From Mytilisepta virgata (taxonomy: Eukaryota; Mollusca; Bivalvia; Mytilida; Mytilidae): a stretch of DNA of 64,000 nt. Positions 1 to 12,300 of the stretch are shown one piece after another (within the stretch, counting starts at the first letter, position 1; every line of letters starts with the position of its first letter). The DNA lies in contig CM051521.1 in the NCBI GenBank assembly GCA_028015205.1, forward strand, positions 125,496,614-125,560,613, written 5' to 3'. The translations under genes and the position numbers were made by a program. The notes under the pieces were generated by a model. The model was not told the origin of the DNA, ran no database searches, and saw only the letters and a program-made list of their open reading frames with translations.

Positions 1-210
1 ATTACACCAATATTGGAGCAAAACACTTTGTACATGTAAATAATTTGCTTTTTTTAATTTAGGGTCTTTCGATTTTTTATAATGGCATATTGTAAATTTA
101 TACATACATAAATGCATTTAATTTTCTAAGAAATCTTGTGTTTTACAGTTATAATTTGAATTGTTTTACTGAGAAATTAAATTTTTATTCTCTGTTACTG
201 TTAGCATTAC
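1..210. other. B3GNTL1 intron, no feature seen
   Basis: AT-rich intron sequence after exon 6. I see no exon, RNA gene or clear repeat here. Confidence 0.5.
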
Positions 211-306
211 CTGTTTCATCAATGTATCTTGAGGTAAGGCATTAGCCCAGTTTGTGTATCTCTCTGTTGATCCTGCAGGTTCTCTGTGAAATTTACATCC
301 AACAAT
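211..306 (-). CDS. B3GNTL1: B3GNTL1 coding exon 6 (IVGC...STERYTNW)
   Basis: 32 codons, phase 0, acceptor TTGTATTTCAG and donor GTAATG. It encodes IVGCKFHREPAGSTERY then TNWANALPQDTLMKQ, one of the most recognisable stretches of the B3GNTL1 family. The next exon is not within positions 1-210. Confidence 0.9.
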
Positions 307-3300
307 CTGAAATACAAATATTGTGATTTTGGATAAGTGGATGATGGACGAATTGTTGTTTAATGTCCAGTTGCAACCATAAGGTGCATATCAGAATGAG
401 AACATGTTGATTGATTGTTTGTTTGTTTGTTTAGTTGGGGTTTTACACTGTTTTCAGCACATTTGGCTTTTTCATGGCGGCTAGTTTTTATTGTCAGGGA
501 TCGCGCTGTCGGTCGCCAATGTCGCAAATTGCGATTTTTTTTCTCAACTGGCGCCTGAATACGAATTGTAAACTTAAATCTATGTCTGGCTCCTGTGACA
601 TGCATGTAATCTTCAATAAGTTGAAGGTGGTCACTGTTTGGTAGATGTAGATAATGGGCAGACAATATGACATTTTAAAAAATAATGAACTATAAATATT
701 TATTTAATAAAAACGAGAAAAGATAGAACAAATTATTGCATTTAATATATTATAAAATAAATACAGTACATCATTCACAAATAAACATGCAAGGCAGTTG
801 TACATGTACATTTCCGTGACGCGATCCGGAGCCGTATCTACAAATAGGAAAGTACGTTAAATGCAGATGCTATCCAAAATTTCTGGGGAGAACACTGAAC
901 AACAGTTGCAAGATTGACACAGTTTGGCTCCTTGATATAAAATTTTATCTGGCTCCCAAACTGGCTCCTGAAAATGGCACCTGGCGATTTTTCTGGCTCC
1001 TACTTTTTAGGAGCCAGAGCAACCCTTGATTGTGTCGCAGAGACGAGATATAGGAATTACTTTCTGGTGGCGGCAGCGGCCGCGTAAATTTTTTTAAAAC
1101 TTTAATAACTTTGAACATGTAATACCTACAATTAAGATTTATGGTCCACAAGCAGCTTATCATATAAGGTTTGCCGAAGTATACTTGTCTTGTGACCCTG
1201 ACCTCATTTTCATGGTTCACTGACTTCATAAACATGAATTTAAAATCTGCATCCAAGTTTCATGGTTAAATCCATTTCTCATCAACTGTAATAACTAGGC
1301 CAACCATATTTGGTCTACAGATAGTTCTTAGTTGGTACATGCCAGTCTGACACCTGGCTTGGGACCTTGACCTCAATTTCATGATCGAGTGTCACTTTGT
1401 TGTGGTTAAGTCTATTTCTCAGAAACTGTAATACCTATACCCACTGTATTTGGTCTATTGATAGTTCTTGATTGGTACATGCCAGTCTGACACTTGTCTC
1501 AGGACCTTGACCTCAATTTCATGGTTGAGTGACTTTTATCCAAATTTCTTGATTCCTTTTTAAGCAACTGTAATACCTAGACCCATCTGTGTTTGGTCTA
1601 TAGATAGTTCTTAGTGGGTACATGAAAGTCTGACAGCTGTCTCTGGACTTTGAACTTAATTGGATGCTTGAGTGACTTTGTCACATTTTCGAAATTAGGT
1701 CCATTTCTCAGCAACTTTAATACCTAGGCCCACCATATTTGGTCAATAGATAGTTCTTAGTAGATACATGTCGGTATGACACCTGCCTTTTGACCTCGAC
1801 CTCAATTTCTTTTAACACATTTTCCTTTGACTTTCAAAATGTCAGGTATCATTATTCTGTGTCCATGTGCATACTCAGGCTAGACATGTAGTGTGTCCAC
1901 TCTTGTTGGTGGAGGAAGCCGGAGTACCCTGAGAGAACCACCAACTTTGGTAGGAAAATTGGCAATCCTTGTCAATTAAGATCAGAGATGAACACACCCT
2001 GCCACAGGTGAGATTCGAACTCACAACCCCAGTGTTGACAGGCTAGTGATCATTAGTAGTCATGACGAACTATCTAGTCCACTCAGAATTGAACCCACCA
2101 GCTTCCACACTCAAGGCGAGCAAGGTACCATGAGACCACCAAGCTGGTTCTCTGATTTTGGAATCTGTTTTTATACCTCAGTCATTTAAATTCCAATGAA
2201 TCAAATGCCATAGATATCTTCTGATAAATTTCTATTGTTTAGGATCGCCTCGGTGGTCTCGTGCTCGCCCCGAGTGCGGAAGGTCGCAAGTTTGATCCCC
2301 GGCCGGGTCAAACCAAAGACATTAAAATTGGTATTTGCTGCTTCTCCGCCAAGCACGCGGCATCTAGGAGTAAGAGCAAAGACTGGTCGGCTCGGAGTCA
2401 ATATAATGTGTCCGAGTGAGGTGATATGTCTTCCTGCGGACAGTTACCTCGTGAGCTAGCACATTAAAAATCCGACTTAGCGTGTCGGTCTAGTACAAAG
2501 CAGGGATCATATTCATTATCATATCATGTTCTCGTCCTGATATGCACCTGGTTGCCACTGGACGTTAAACAATAATTCATCCATCCATCTATTGTTTAGA
2601 ACTAAGATTTTACCTATCAGATACCTAGAATTATTAGAAGTCCTTTGAGTGTCAGAGTTACCAAATGTCTACTGTTCTTTAAATTTTTAAAGAGATCATA
2701 TTTGTAGTTCAAATGAAATTTGATGGTACTATTTAGTAACAATTAAGGTGGATGAAATACACATACTATGGATTAAATTTTCAAAATTGGTAACAATTAT
2801 TAAGCGAAAATTCCATTTTTCCAAGGGCTCTGGATTTCATACTATTAAATGGTAATGCAAAGGGTACCTGGTTCAAGCCTGGGTGTATTAAGTAATTTGC
2901 AAGTTAAAATTATGTTCTTTTGTTACATAAGGTAACTGCATATACACGGTCAACACAAAACTTATTCTTTGGGATATTGTCTCATTGATGTTTACCACAT
3001 ATTCTCACATAAAACATTAACAGATTTCTCAAAACCTAATTAGAACATTAACACACATATATAGCCTAACAATATTACCAAATCTTCCTGTAACTGGGCT
3101 GCCTGATACTGCTTTAAAAGTCTATCCTTGTGCATTACATCATCCTGTAAAAAATTTACGTAATACAAAACCTTTTGTCAAGAAAACAATAATAGCTTTA
3201 TTTTTTCCTGTAACATATCAATAGAATTTCTACAAATTAAAAAAATAATGTTTTTAAAACAGATAAAACATGATTAAGAGCTTAACAAGGGGGTGGACAG

Positions 3301-6300
3301 GGGGGTATTCAATTCCTGCTTCCCCCTTGACTTTCCGCTTTCGTCCCCCTCAACTCGCGCTTCCCTCCCCTCGACTCCCGCTTCTTTCCCCTCGACTCCC
3401 GCTTCCCTCCCCTCGAATCCCACTTCCCTCCTTTAACTTATCATTTCGTTCAGATATGCCTCTTTTCCCCCTTCACACAAGAAAATCTAAATGAGAACAT
3501 ACCTCTGTTTCTCCAACCAGTCCTTGCTGGTGAAGGGGTTGATCTAATTAATCCTCAATGGACATGAACATCGTCACATACACACGAATATCTAACATAC
3601 CATATCAGAGGAGTGATAATCACAAAATGCACAGGGATATAAAAAAAATCTACGTTTAAGGGTTATAACTTTGGGAAAACTCAATGTCCAGGTCATTCTA
3701 TCGAAAAAATCTACTAACTTGCTCTGTGTATCCAATGGACCAGAATATTCTACCTCCAGGGACATCATGAAGTTCTAACAACCTACTGAATTTTAATTCT
3801 GAATTTTATGTGTATCCAGTAAGCCATGTCAGATATGTGAGAGGAGTTGCGATCACAAGGTGCATACTCGATAGGGTCAAACTTTCTAAGTTCAAATGTC
3901 CATAACTATGGGAAAACTAATTGAACCAGAACATCTTATCTATACTGAGGTTTGCATGTCATGGTCAGCAGAAACATATAATGCAAGAGATTGGAAAGTC
4001 CACTATACGGCTTGTTAATCACAATAAACAAGGTACGATGCCCTCCTTACTTTTGAAACTTCTTTTTACTGTAAATATGGAAATTATTGCGATGTTTTTA
4101 TTATTGCGAAAATTGCGATTGCTTTGGGATCGCAATATTAATAAAATGCTCCGCTGGGCGCAGCTAGATACGACCGCAGATGTCGAACCCTGAATAGTTG
4201 GGGCAATTATGAACACAACATTCAAGCTTGATACAATACTGAATTTGGATTGTGAATAAATATTTGACACAGCATAGGTTTCTGAGACAGAATGAATGTT
4301 GTCTAAGAACTTAAAAATTTTTAATTTACCTATTCAAACCATATCAGTATTATTTGTTTTTATATATAAATCAGAAATAACCAATTTAAAATTTAAAATT
4401 GGGCACACATATCAATTTCTTGCTATTGCGCAATACTGTGCAATTGAAGATTTCTTGCTATTGCGCAATACTGTACAATTGAAAATTTCTTGAAATATTT
4501 GACACATAATAGGTTTCTGACACAGAATAACTGAAATCAAAGAACTTAGAATTGGTCATATGATTTCAATTTATATTCAATTTTTTGCTTCTCGTGCAAT
4601 ACAATATGCTTTGGAGAATTGACTCACACCCCCCCCCCCAAAAAAAAAATAATAATTTACCCCTTTTTTTAGCTTTTGTGCAATACACTATGAAGTTGCA
4701 CATTGACCCTCCTCCTCCCCCCCCAAAAAAAACAAAACAATAAAATTTATTGTAACCCCCCCCCCTTTTTTTGCTAAAAAAAATTTGAAATTTTCTTTTT
4801 AATTTATGAAATATGAAATGAGAAAAAAATTGCCCCCTCCCCAATTTCTCATTTACCCCCCCCCCCCCCCCCCCCCCCATTTCTTTATACTTTGCAACCA
4901 TAACAGCCCATTTAAATACACCATAACATATTAAAATAGAAAATGACATCATAGTCATGGATGGCAAATTTTAAATATACATAATTTAAAAGCAGTTAAG
5001 ATGAGATAAACAAAAAAGCTTCATCAGCACATTTTATATTGGCAAATTTCCAATGGAATTTGTTAATAATAAAGTTTTGATAACAGGGCACACATATCAA
5101 TTTCGTGCTATTGTGCAATACTGTGCAATTGAAAATTTCTTCAAATATTTGACACATAATAGGTTTCTGACACAGAATAACTGAAATCAAAGAACTTAGA
5201 ATTGGTCATATGATTTGAATTTATATTCAATTTTTTGCTTCTTGTGCAATACAATATGCTGTGGAGAATTGCCCCCCCCCCCCCCCCCCAAAAAAAAAAT
5301 TTACCCCTTTTTTAGCTTTAATTTTGGACCCCGATTTGGACCAACTTGAAAACTGGGCCCATAATAAAAAACCTAAGTACATGTTTAGATTTAGCATATC
5401 AAAGAACCCCAAGAATTCAATTTTTGTTAAAATCAAACAAAGTTTAATTTTGGACCCTTTGGACCTTAATGTAGACCAATTTGAAAACGGGACCAAAAAT
5501 TAAGAATCTAAATGCATGGTTAGATTCGGCATATCAAAGAACCCCAATACTTCAATTTTCGATGAAATCAAACAAAGTTTAATTTTGGACCCCGATTTGG
5601 ACCAACTTGAAAACTGGGCCCATAATAAAAAAACTAAGTACATGTTTAGATTCAGCATATAAAACAACCCAAAGAATTCAATTTTTGTTAAAATCAAACT
5701 AAGTTTAATTTTGGACCCTTTGGACCTTAATGTAGACCAATTTGAAAATGGGACCAAAAATTAAGAATCTAAATGCACGGTTAGATTCGGCATATCAAAG
5801 AACCCCAATAGATCAATTTTCGATGAAATCAAACAAAGTTTAATTTGGACCCTTTTGGCCCTTAATTCCTAAACTGTTGGGACCAAAAGTCCAAAAATCA
5901 ATCCCAACCTTCCTTTTGGGGTCATAAACCTTGTGTTTAAATTTTATAGATTTCTATTTACTTATACTAAAGTTATTGTGCAAAAACCAAGAAAAATGCT
6001 TATTTTGGCCCTTTTTTGGCCCCTAATTCCTAAACTGTTGGGACCAAAACTCCCAAAAACAATCCCAACCTTCCTTTTGTGGTCATAAACCTTGTGTAAA
6101 AATTTCATAGATTTCTATTTACTTATACTAGAGTTATTGTGCGAAAACCAAGAAAAATGCTTATTGGGCCCTTTTTTGGCCCCCAATTCTTAAACTGTTG
6201 GGACCAAAACTCCCAAAATCAATCCCAACCTTCCTTTTGTGGTCATAAACCTTGTGTTTAAATTTCATAGATTTCTATTAACTTATACTAAAGTTATAGT

Positions 6301-9300
6301 GCGAAAACCAAATGTCTTCGGACGACGACGCAGACGACGACGCCAACGTCATACCAATATACGACCGCAAAAATTTTGCGGTCGTATAAAAACTCGCATT
6401 TTTAATGCATATTTTCATGTCCGATTTTTTATAAATGTGTCACCCTTTGTTTAAATTTACACAGGTAAGTTTCTGGTCATTGATTGCCGACATCCGGAAA
6501 CAGGTTAATTGGTAGATACTTAGTTGTATAGTTATTGTTTGGACAGCTATTATATATAAATGACATTTTGAATTTTAATATTTTTAAAACCATTAATTAA
6601 AACGATTTCATTAATAAAACTTCCATCTTCAATTTTTACCCGATCTGCGATTGAAATAATAAAGCCTTTTAGTTTTCACGAGGTCAGCGATTGCAATAAT
6701 TAAACCTCGCAATTTTGCCTGGAGCAGAAGAATCGCAATAATAAGTTGACGCGAAAATTTCCGAATTTACAGTATTCATTTAACATATTTCTTAACCAAT
6801 AAGTGAAATATTTTTCTTAACTATTTCCTGATATAGTTTAAAAAAATTTGAAACAAAAATATTGAAGAACAAAAAAGATATTGGGGAAAAAGTGGAGACC
6901 TGACATGAAAATATTGAAAGTTTAAAACTACGAAGTTTGTTGGCTCCTTTTTTATTTCTGTGAGCACAACTTCCTGGGTTTAAAAACTTAATAAATCTGA
7001 TAATTTGTGATAGAGTTTAGAAATTTTTATTTTTATTTTGATTATTTCTTACGTTTTACAGATATTAGTGATTTAAATTATGAAAATTAAATTTTATATC
7101 CGTCTCGATGGCTGCACGTTTTCACGAGAATTTATTGACCTGCAAATCTTTTTTTTTATGTCTCTGTGGTCAGTCAATGTATAAAGTTTAGACAAAGGAC
7201 ACAGTAAGTTCAGACAGACAGACAAAGTGAAACCTATATACCCCCAAACTTCTTTCGTGGGGAGAATAAACGCCATGCCAATAAACGATTATTACATAAA
7301 AAGATTTCCCTGTTATACAGCTGAATAATACCATATTAAGAACAAATATTGAGTGATTGTTGGTCATTGTTGCTTGTTCAACATCCATCTGAAAATATGA
7401 TATGCATATTCAGGGCTTTCCTAGTTAAATTAATGGCATTAACAATTTTTTCCTAGGAAAATAAATGACATGGACATTTGTACCTATTGTGTGTCTTTTT
7501 TTCAATGTGAAACTGTTTTTTTTAAGGGAAATATTTCCTTTCTGCAGTGAACAGTAGTGAAACAAGAGTGTTCAAAGAACATGTCGCCTGCAAAGAAACA
7601 TTTAATAAAAGTGTAAAGAAGTGAGGCCACAGTAATATGTTAGACACAGCAAATTAGTGAACACACCAGCCCCTTGTTGGTTGGAGATCATAAAAGACCG
7701 ATCAAAAATAAATATTTGACGTACCTTATCCATTTGACATTTTGACCCCCTTTTGTATGTTATAGTTAAACAAGTGTGATACATGTAATTGTAAAATATG
7801 GCACCCATTTCAATATCAGTTTTACATGATATCAACTTGTATTATAAAACTTGATATGGTCACTGAATCCTGAAATTGAGGTCAAGGTCAAAAGCCATAT
7901 GACAGACTGTCATCTACTACCCAAGACCAACCTACATAATCTACCACTTATAGTTATAAAACCGACCTAATCAGAAAAAATTAACGTGGTCACTGAACCG
8001 CAAAAGTGAGGCCAAGGTCAAAAGGCATATGACAGGCTGTCATGTAATAACCAAGACCAACCTGTAACCAAATATTATTGACCAACCACTTGTAGTTATT
8101 GAGAAACTTGCCAAAACATTTCATGGTTACTAGACCATGAAATTAAAATCAATGTCAAAAGCCATATATGGAAGACTGTCATGTACTACCAAAACTAACC
8201 TACATACCAAATATCATTTAACTACCACTTATAGTTATTGACCCAATCACAAAAACTTATAATACAACTGAAGTATACGCCATTGCCATACTTTGTATGC
8301 ATATGTCTCGCTTTTCACGACAATCGTTGCAGGTGGGACAAAAACAGTAACATCTACACAAAATCTGTTGATTTACTACTTAGAGGCCTTGTAAAGAGGT
8401 ATCCAATGAAAACTAGACAAAGTGAAGCCCCCCGCACTCCACTCTGAAGTAATGAGTAATTAAATTCTCTCCCTTTTGTCCTAAGGCTAAAAGGGAGACA
8501 AATTTATTATCTCCCTTACCTACATTGGTTAGGAAAAGATAACTCACTCTGGTTTCTCATTATATTATATTAAACAAAGTCAATGTAGGACTTTCTTTGA
8601 GATATTATTGTGCCTGGGATACACAATTGATGCCCCCACAGATGCAAAGTGGTATTTAAAATACACAAAGTTGAGCATAGGAGCACATAGGTCAGATCAA
8701 ATGGTAGCTCCTTAATCAGCATTGTATGACATCTATTCTTAAGATAAATTTAACACTAACTTTTACTCGACAGGTTTAATATTTGACAATGCTAACAATT
8801 TTATGATCCCAAAATGACAAAGATCAATTATCTTCAAAACAGCAAATATTGATAAAAATCTAATCACAGACATTATGCACACCTTCAATCTATGTACAAA
8901 TAGACAGCAAGTGAAAACTTCCTAGCATTCAAACTGTAGGAGGAGTTATGCAGATTCACTATAACGTTATTCACTGCTTATACCCCAAAAATTGAAAGTT
9001 CAACTATCTCTCAAAAGAGCAAATATTAATAAAAATCAAAACCCTGACCACATGCACTCCTTCAATATATGTACAAACAGACAGCAAAGTGAAAAATTCC
9101 TGTAGGAGGAGTTATGCTGAATAACTATATACCCATAATGGGACGGACGGACGAAAAGATGGAAGGACAGACAGACGGATGGACGGACAGGGGTAAAAAA
9201 TATGCCCCCAACTTTTAGTTGCGGGGGCATAAAAATCCAAATACTATGAATGATACACAAATTGTACTTTTAAATATTTACTTTTACCAAGGTTTCAGTC

Positions 9301-12300
9301 CCGCAAGTAAGTGAGACACACAGTAGGAAAATATGTCTCTATACTTTTTTAACTAGTGAAAAAAGTAATCATGGACTTATTTTACAGAATTGACAGAATT
9401 TATCAGGACTAATCTATATCATTTACAGATACCCCTACGGTTAAATGAAATTAGATTTTCAGACAGGCTGTCTGTTCTCCAGTCGTACTGACCCAAAGTT
9501 GATCCGACCTCTTGTTGATCCAGCCTCAAATTAAAAGTTGTTCTGGACCCATTGTATACACGACATTACATTGGTGCATACAATATACATTGTAAAGGAA
9601 ATAAACATATTTATATACAATTTGAGTAAGGAAAGATCAAAGAAATTAGACAAATAATTAATTAATAAATTGCTTTTTAGATGATTAAGGGCTTAATCGA
9701 AATGCATTATTATAAGACAAAGCTTTGATTCACCATATTTATATACAAACTAAATAAAGCCCCACCATATTTATATTCTAATTCAAACTTAATATAGCAA
9801 AATAAAATTCGATTTGTAACATTCAAGAATTATAAAATCTAAATTCATAATTGTTAATTCAGTTGGATACGGATACAATACAGTACGGACAATACGGAAA
9901 GTCCGTAAACGATCTTTTTCGCATGCAATCTTCAGCAAATAATCTCCAAATGCAATAAGATGGTCATAAAGAACAACAACACCTTTTATTGTGTAAGATT
10001 TTTGTTTAATACAGCACTGAATCAGTTTCCTGTTTCCTCAAATTCTTCATGTTCCCGCCCTGCTCGCTCCCGGTTCCCACCACCTTACTCCCCTTCCTGG
10101 CCTCCTTACTCCCGGGTTCCCACCTGCTGTCCATCCCCACCTTAACCTGCCAAAAATCTTTGTAATTTGAAGAAAATATTTGGTTGTAACTTAGATTTTT
10201 TATTGGTATAGAAAATTTTACTTACTATATCAAAAAAACATAGATACTGTCCATTGCTTCCCTCTACTGCTCTGTTCTTTGCATAACCAACTACAATAAA
10301 TATATATCCTTGGTCTATGTAAAACAATATATCAATAAATATATACACTATGTTAACAATATTTACAGTAGAATGCCACAATTGTTCACTGTTACTTGTA
10401 GACAATGTCAATATTGAAAAAGTAGATTCAACTGCACCAGTACAAAAAGATAAACAAGATTGCTTCATTTACTAGCCATATGTCCTCCGCCGCTGCAGAA
10501 TCAGTTTGCATAATAAGTTCCATAACTCCTACAAAATTTGTTGCATCAAAATGGCAGTATAGTATGCACATCTATACCTCATAACAATAAATTCTACTAA
10601 ATATGGAAGCTATCCGCCAAGCAGTTTCAGAGGAGATGCGTCCGCAAGGTGTTGTGGACGGACAGACGGATACCATTACGATGTCCCTCCATTGCCTTGC
10701 CCTGTAGGACAATAATCTGTCCATGTCCACTGTTAACAGTAACTTTTGTCTAGTAGTAAGTTATTCTTGCCCTTTCCAATGCTCAGATGTCTCAAATTTT
10801 TAATTTTTCGAGGAGTCTGAAATTTTTCCTTTTCCTGTATGAAATTCATTGATTTTGCATGATATCTGATATCACTAAATACAAATGTGACAAACAAATG
10901 CAAGTTTCTCTTTCTAAAAGTTTGGACCTTTGTTTAAAGTTTGTAAAATTTTAGCAGAGACTTTTTCATCAAGAAATTATTTGACAAAGTAAGTGGGAGA
11001 CACAGTAATTTTGAATCAAGGTTTCACTCATCTATCATCTAATTTAACAATATCTATAATATAAAAAAATATTAGAGCTTAAAGTCAGATTTCGTGCAGG
11101 AGGCTTATTTATCAATTAAAGATTTCCGTATCAGAAGAGCTATTTGTAAAATGAGAATCAGTGCTCATGATCTAAGAATAGAAAAAGATAGATATAGCAA
11201 AAAATATATAGAAAGGTCACAAAGAATATGTTGATATTGCTTAGCTAATGATATAAATGTTATTGAAGATGAAGCACATTTTATAGTTAACTGTCCATTA
11301 TATACAAAAGAAAGAAAATTATTATTTGATAAAGTCGATACCTTTTGTACTAATTTTAAACAACTACCAAATGAGTCTAAATATTTTTGGCTCCTCACAA
11401 ATGAACACTTGCCAACTCTCACACACTTAGGTAATTTTATTATTGATAGCTTAGAAAATAGATCCAGCTGGAAACAAAATAAATAACACCTGAGTGAAGT
11501 TGTGCTATGTAACTGATTTTGATACGAAATATTTATATAAATGTTATTAGACATGTCTGCTCTGGTCCTGTCCTTCTTGTATTTTCTTATTGTTCTATAT
11601 ATGTATGTACAATCACATTCATTATTGTCTTGTAATATGATGCCCTTTATGGGTTCTTGATTAGTATAATAAATTTCTTATTCTTATTCTTATTCTTATA
11701 ATTGTACATTTTCTGGTTGGTACACATTATAAATCCACCATTGTATCAATGGAAAATGACAACACAACACAGTTAGACGTTCGCCTTTCATAAGAGTTTT
11801 CAAAAGAAATATTTGATAATTTCCTAACATCAAATTAGTCTTACTTATAGACACCAATTTCATAAAATGGTTTTGGCATCTTTTTAAAATGTTGTCTTGT
11901 GCATAATAAGTTATATCTATTAATTTTCATTAATGAGACTGAAAATAAAGTGGACTAATAAATCTAATACTGGTGGGTTTGGTGGGATGGCCGTAAATAG
12001 AGAGAATAATGTAATAAGCAACTTGGTACATATGTAATTCACACTATGTAATCAATGTAACTTTTTTAAGTCACAGATAACGAGTCTTAGTTATTTGCTG
12101 TTGTGGGAGGGCCTTCAAATCAAAAACATACATGTATTATATGACAATGATTGGACATTTTTGGTTGCTTTTGTTTCTCGTATTTTACCCATCAATTTGC
12201 TCTGCTCTATGTAAATTTTCCTCAAAATAATCCAACCATTGGTTATAATCTCCAAAAAACCATAGGCTGCCATAAAACATTACATAAACAATATCAAGTT

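Noticed and set aside
4566..4967. 133-codon minus-strand frame rich in glycine
   Set aside because: It is a translation of poly-C/poly-G tracts in a duplicated intronic repeat.
11165..11554. 129-codon minus-strand frame
   Set aside because: It is the antisense shadow of the LINE C-terminal fragment on the plus strand.
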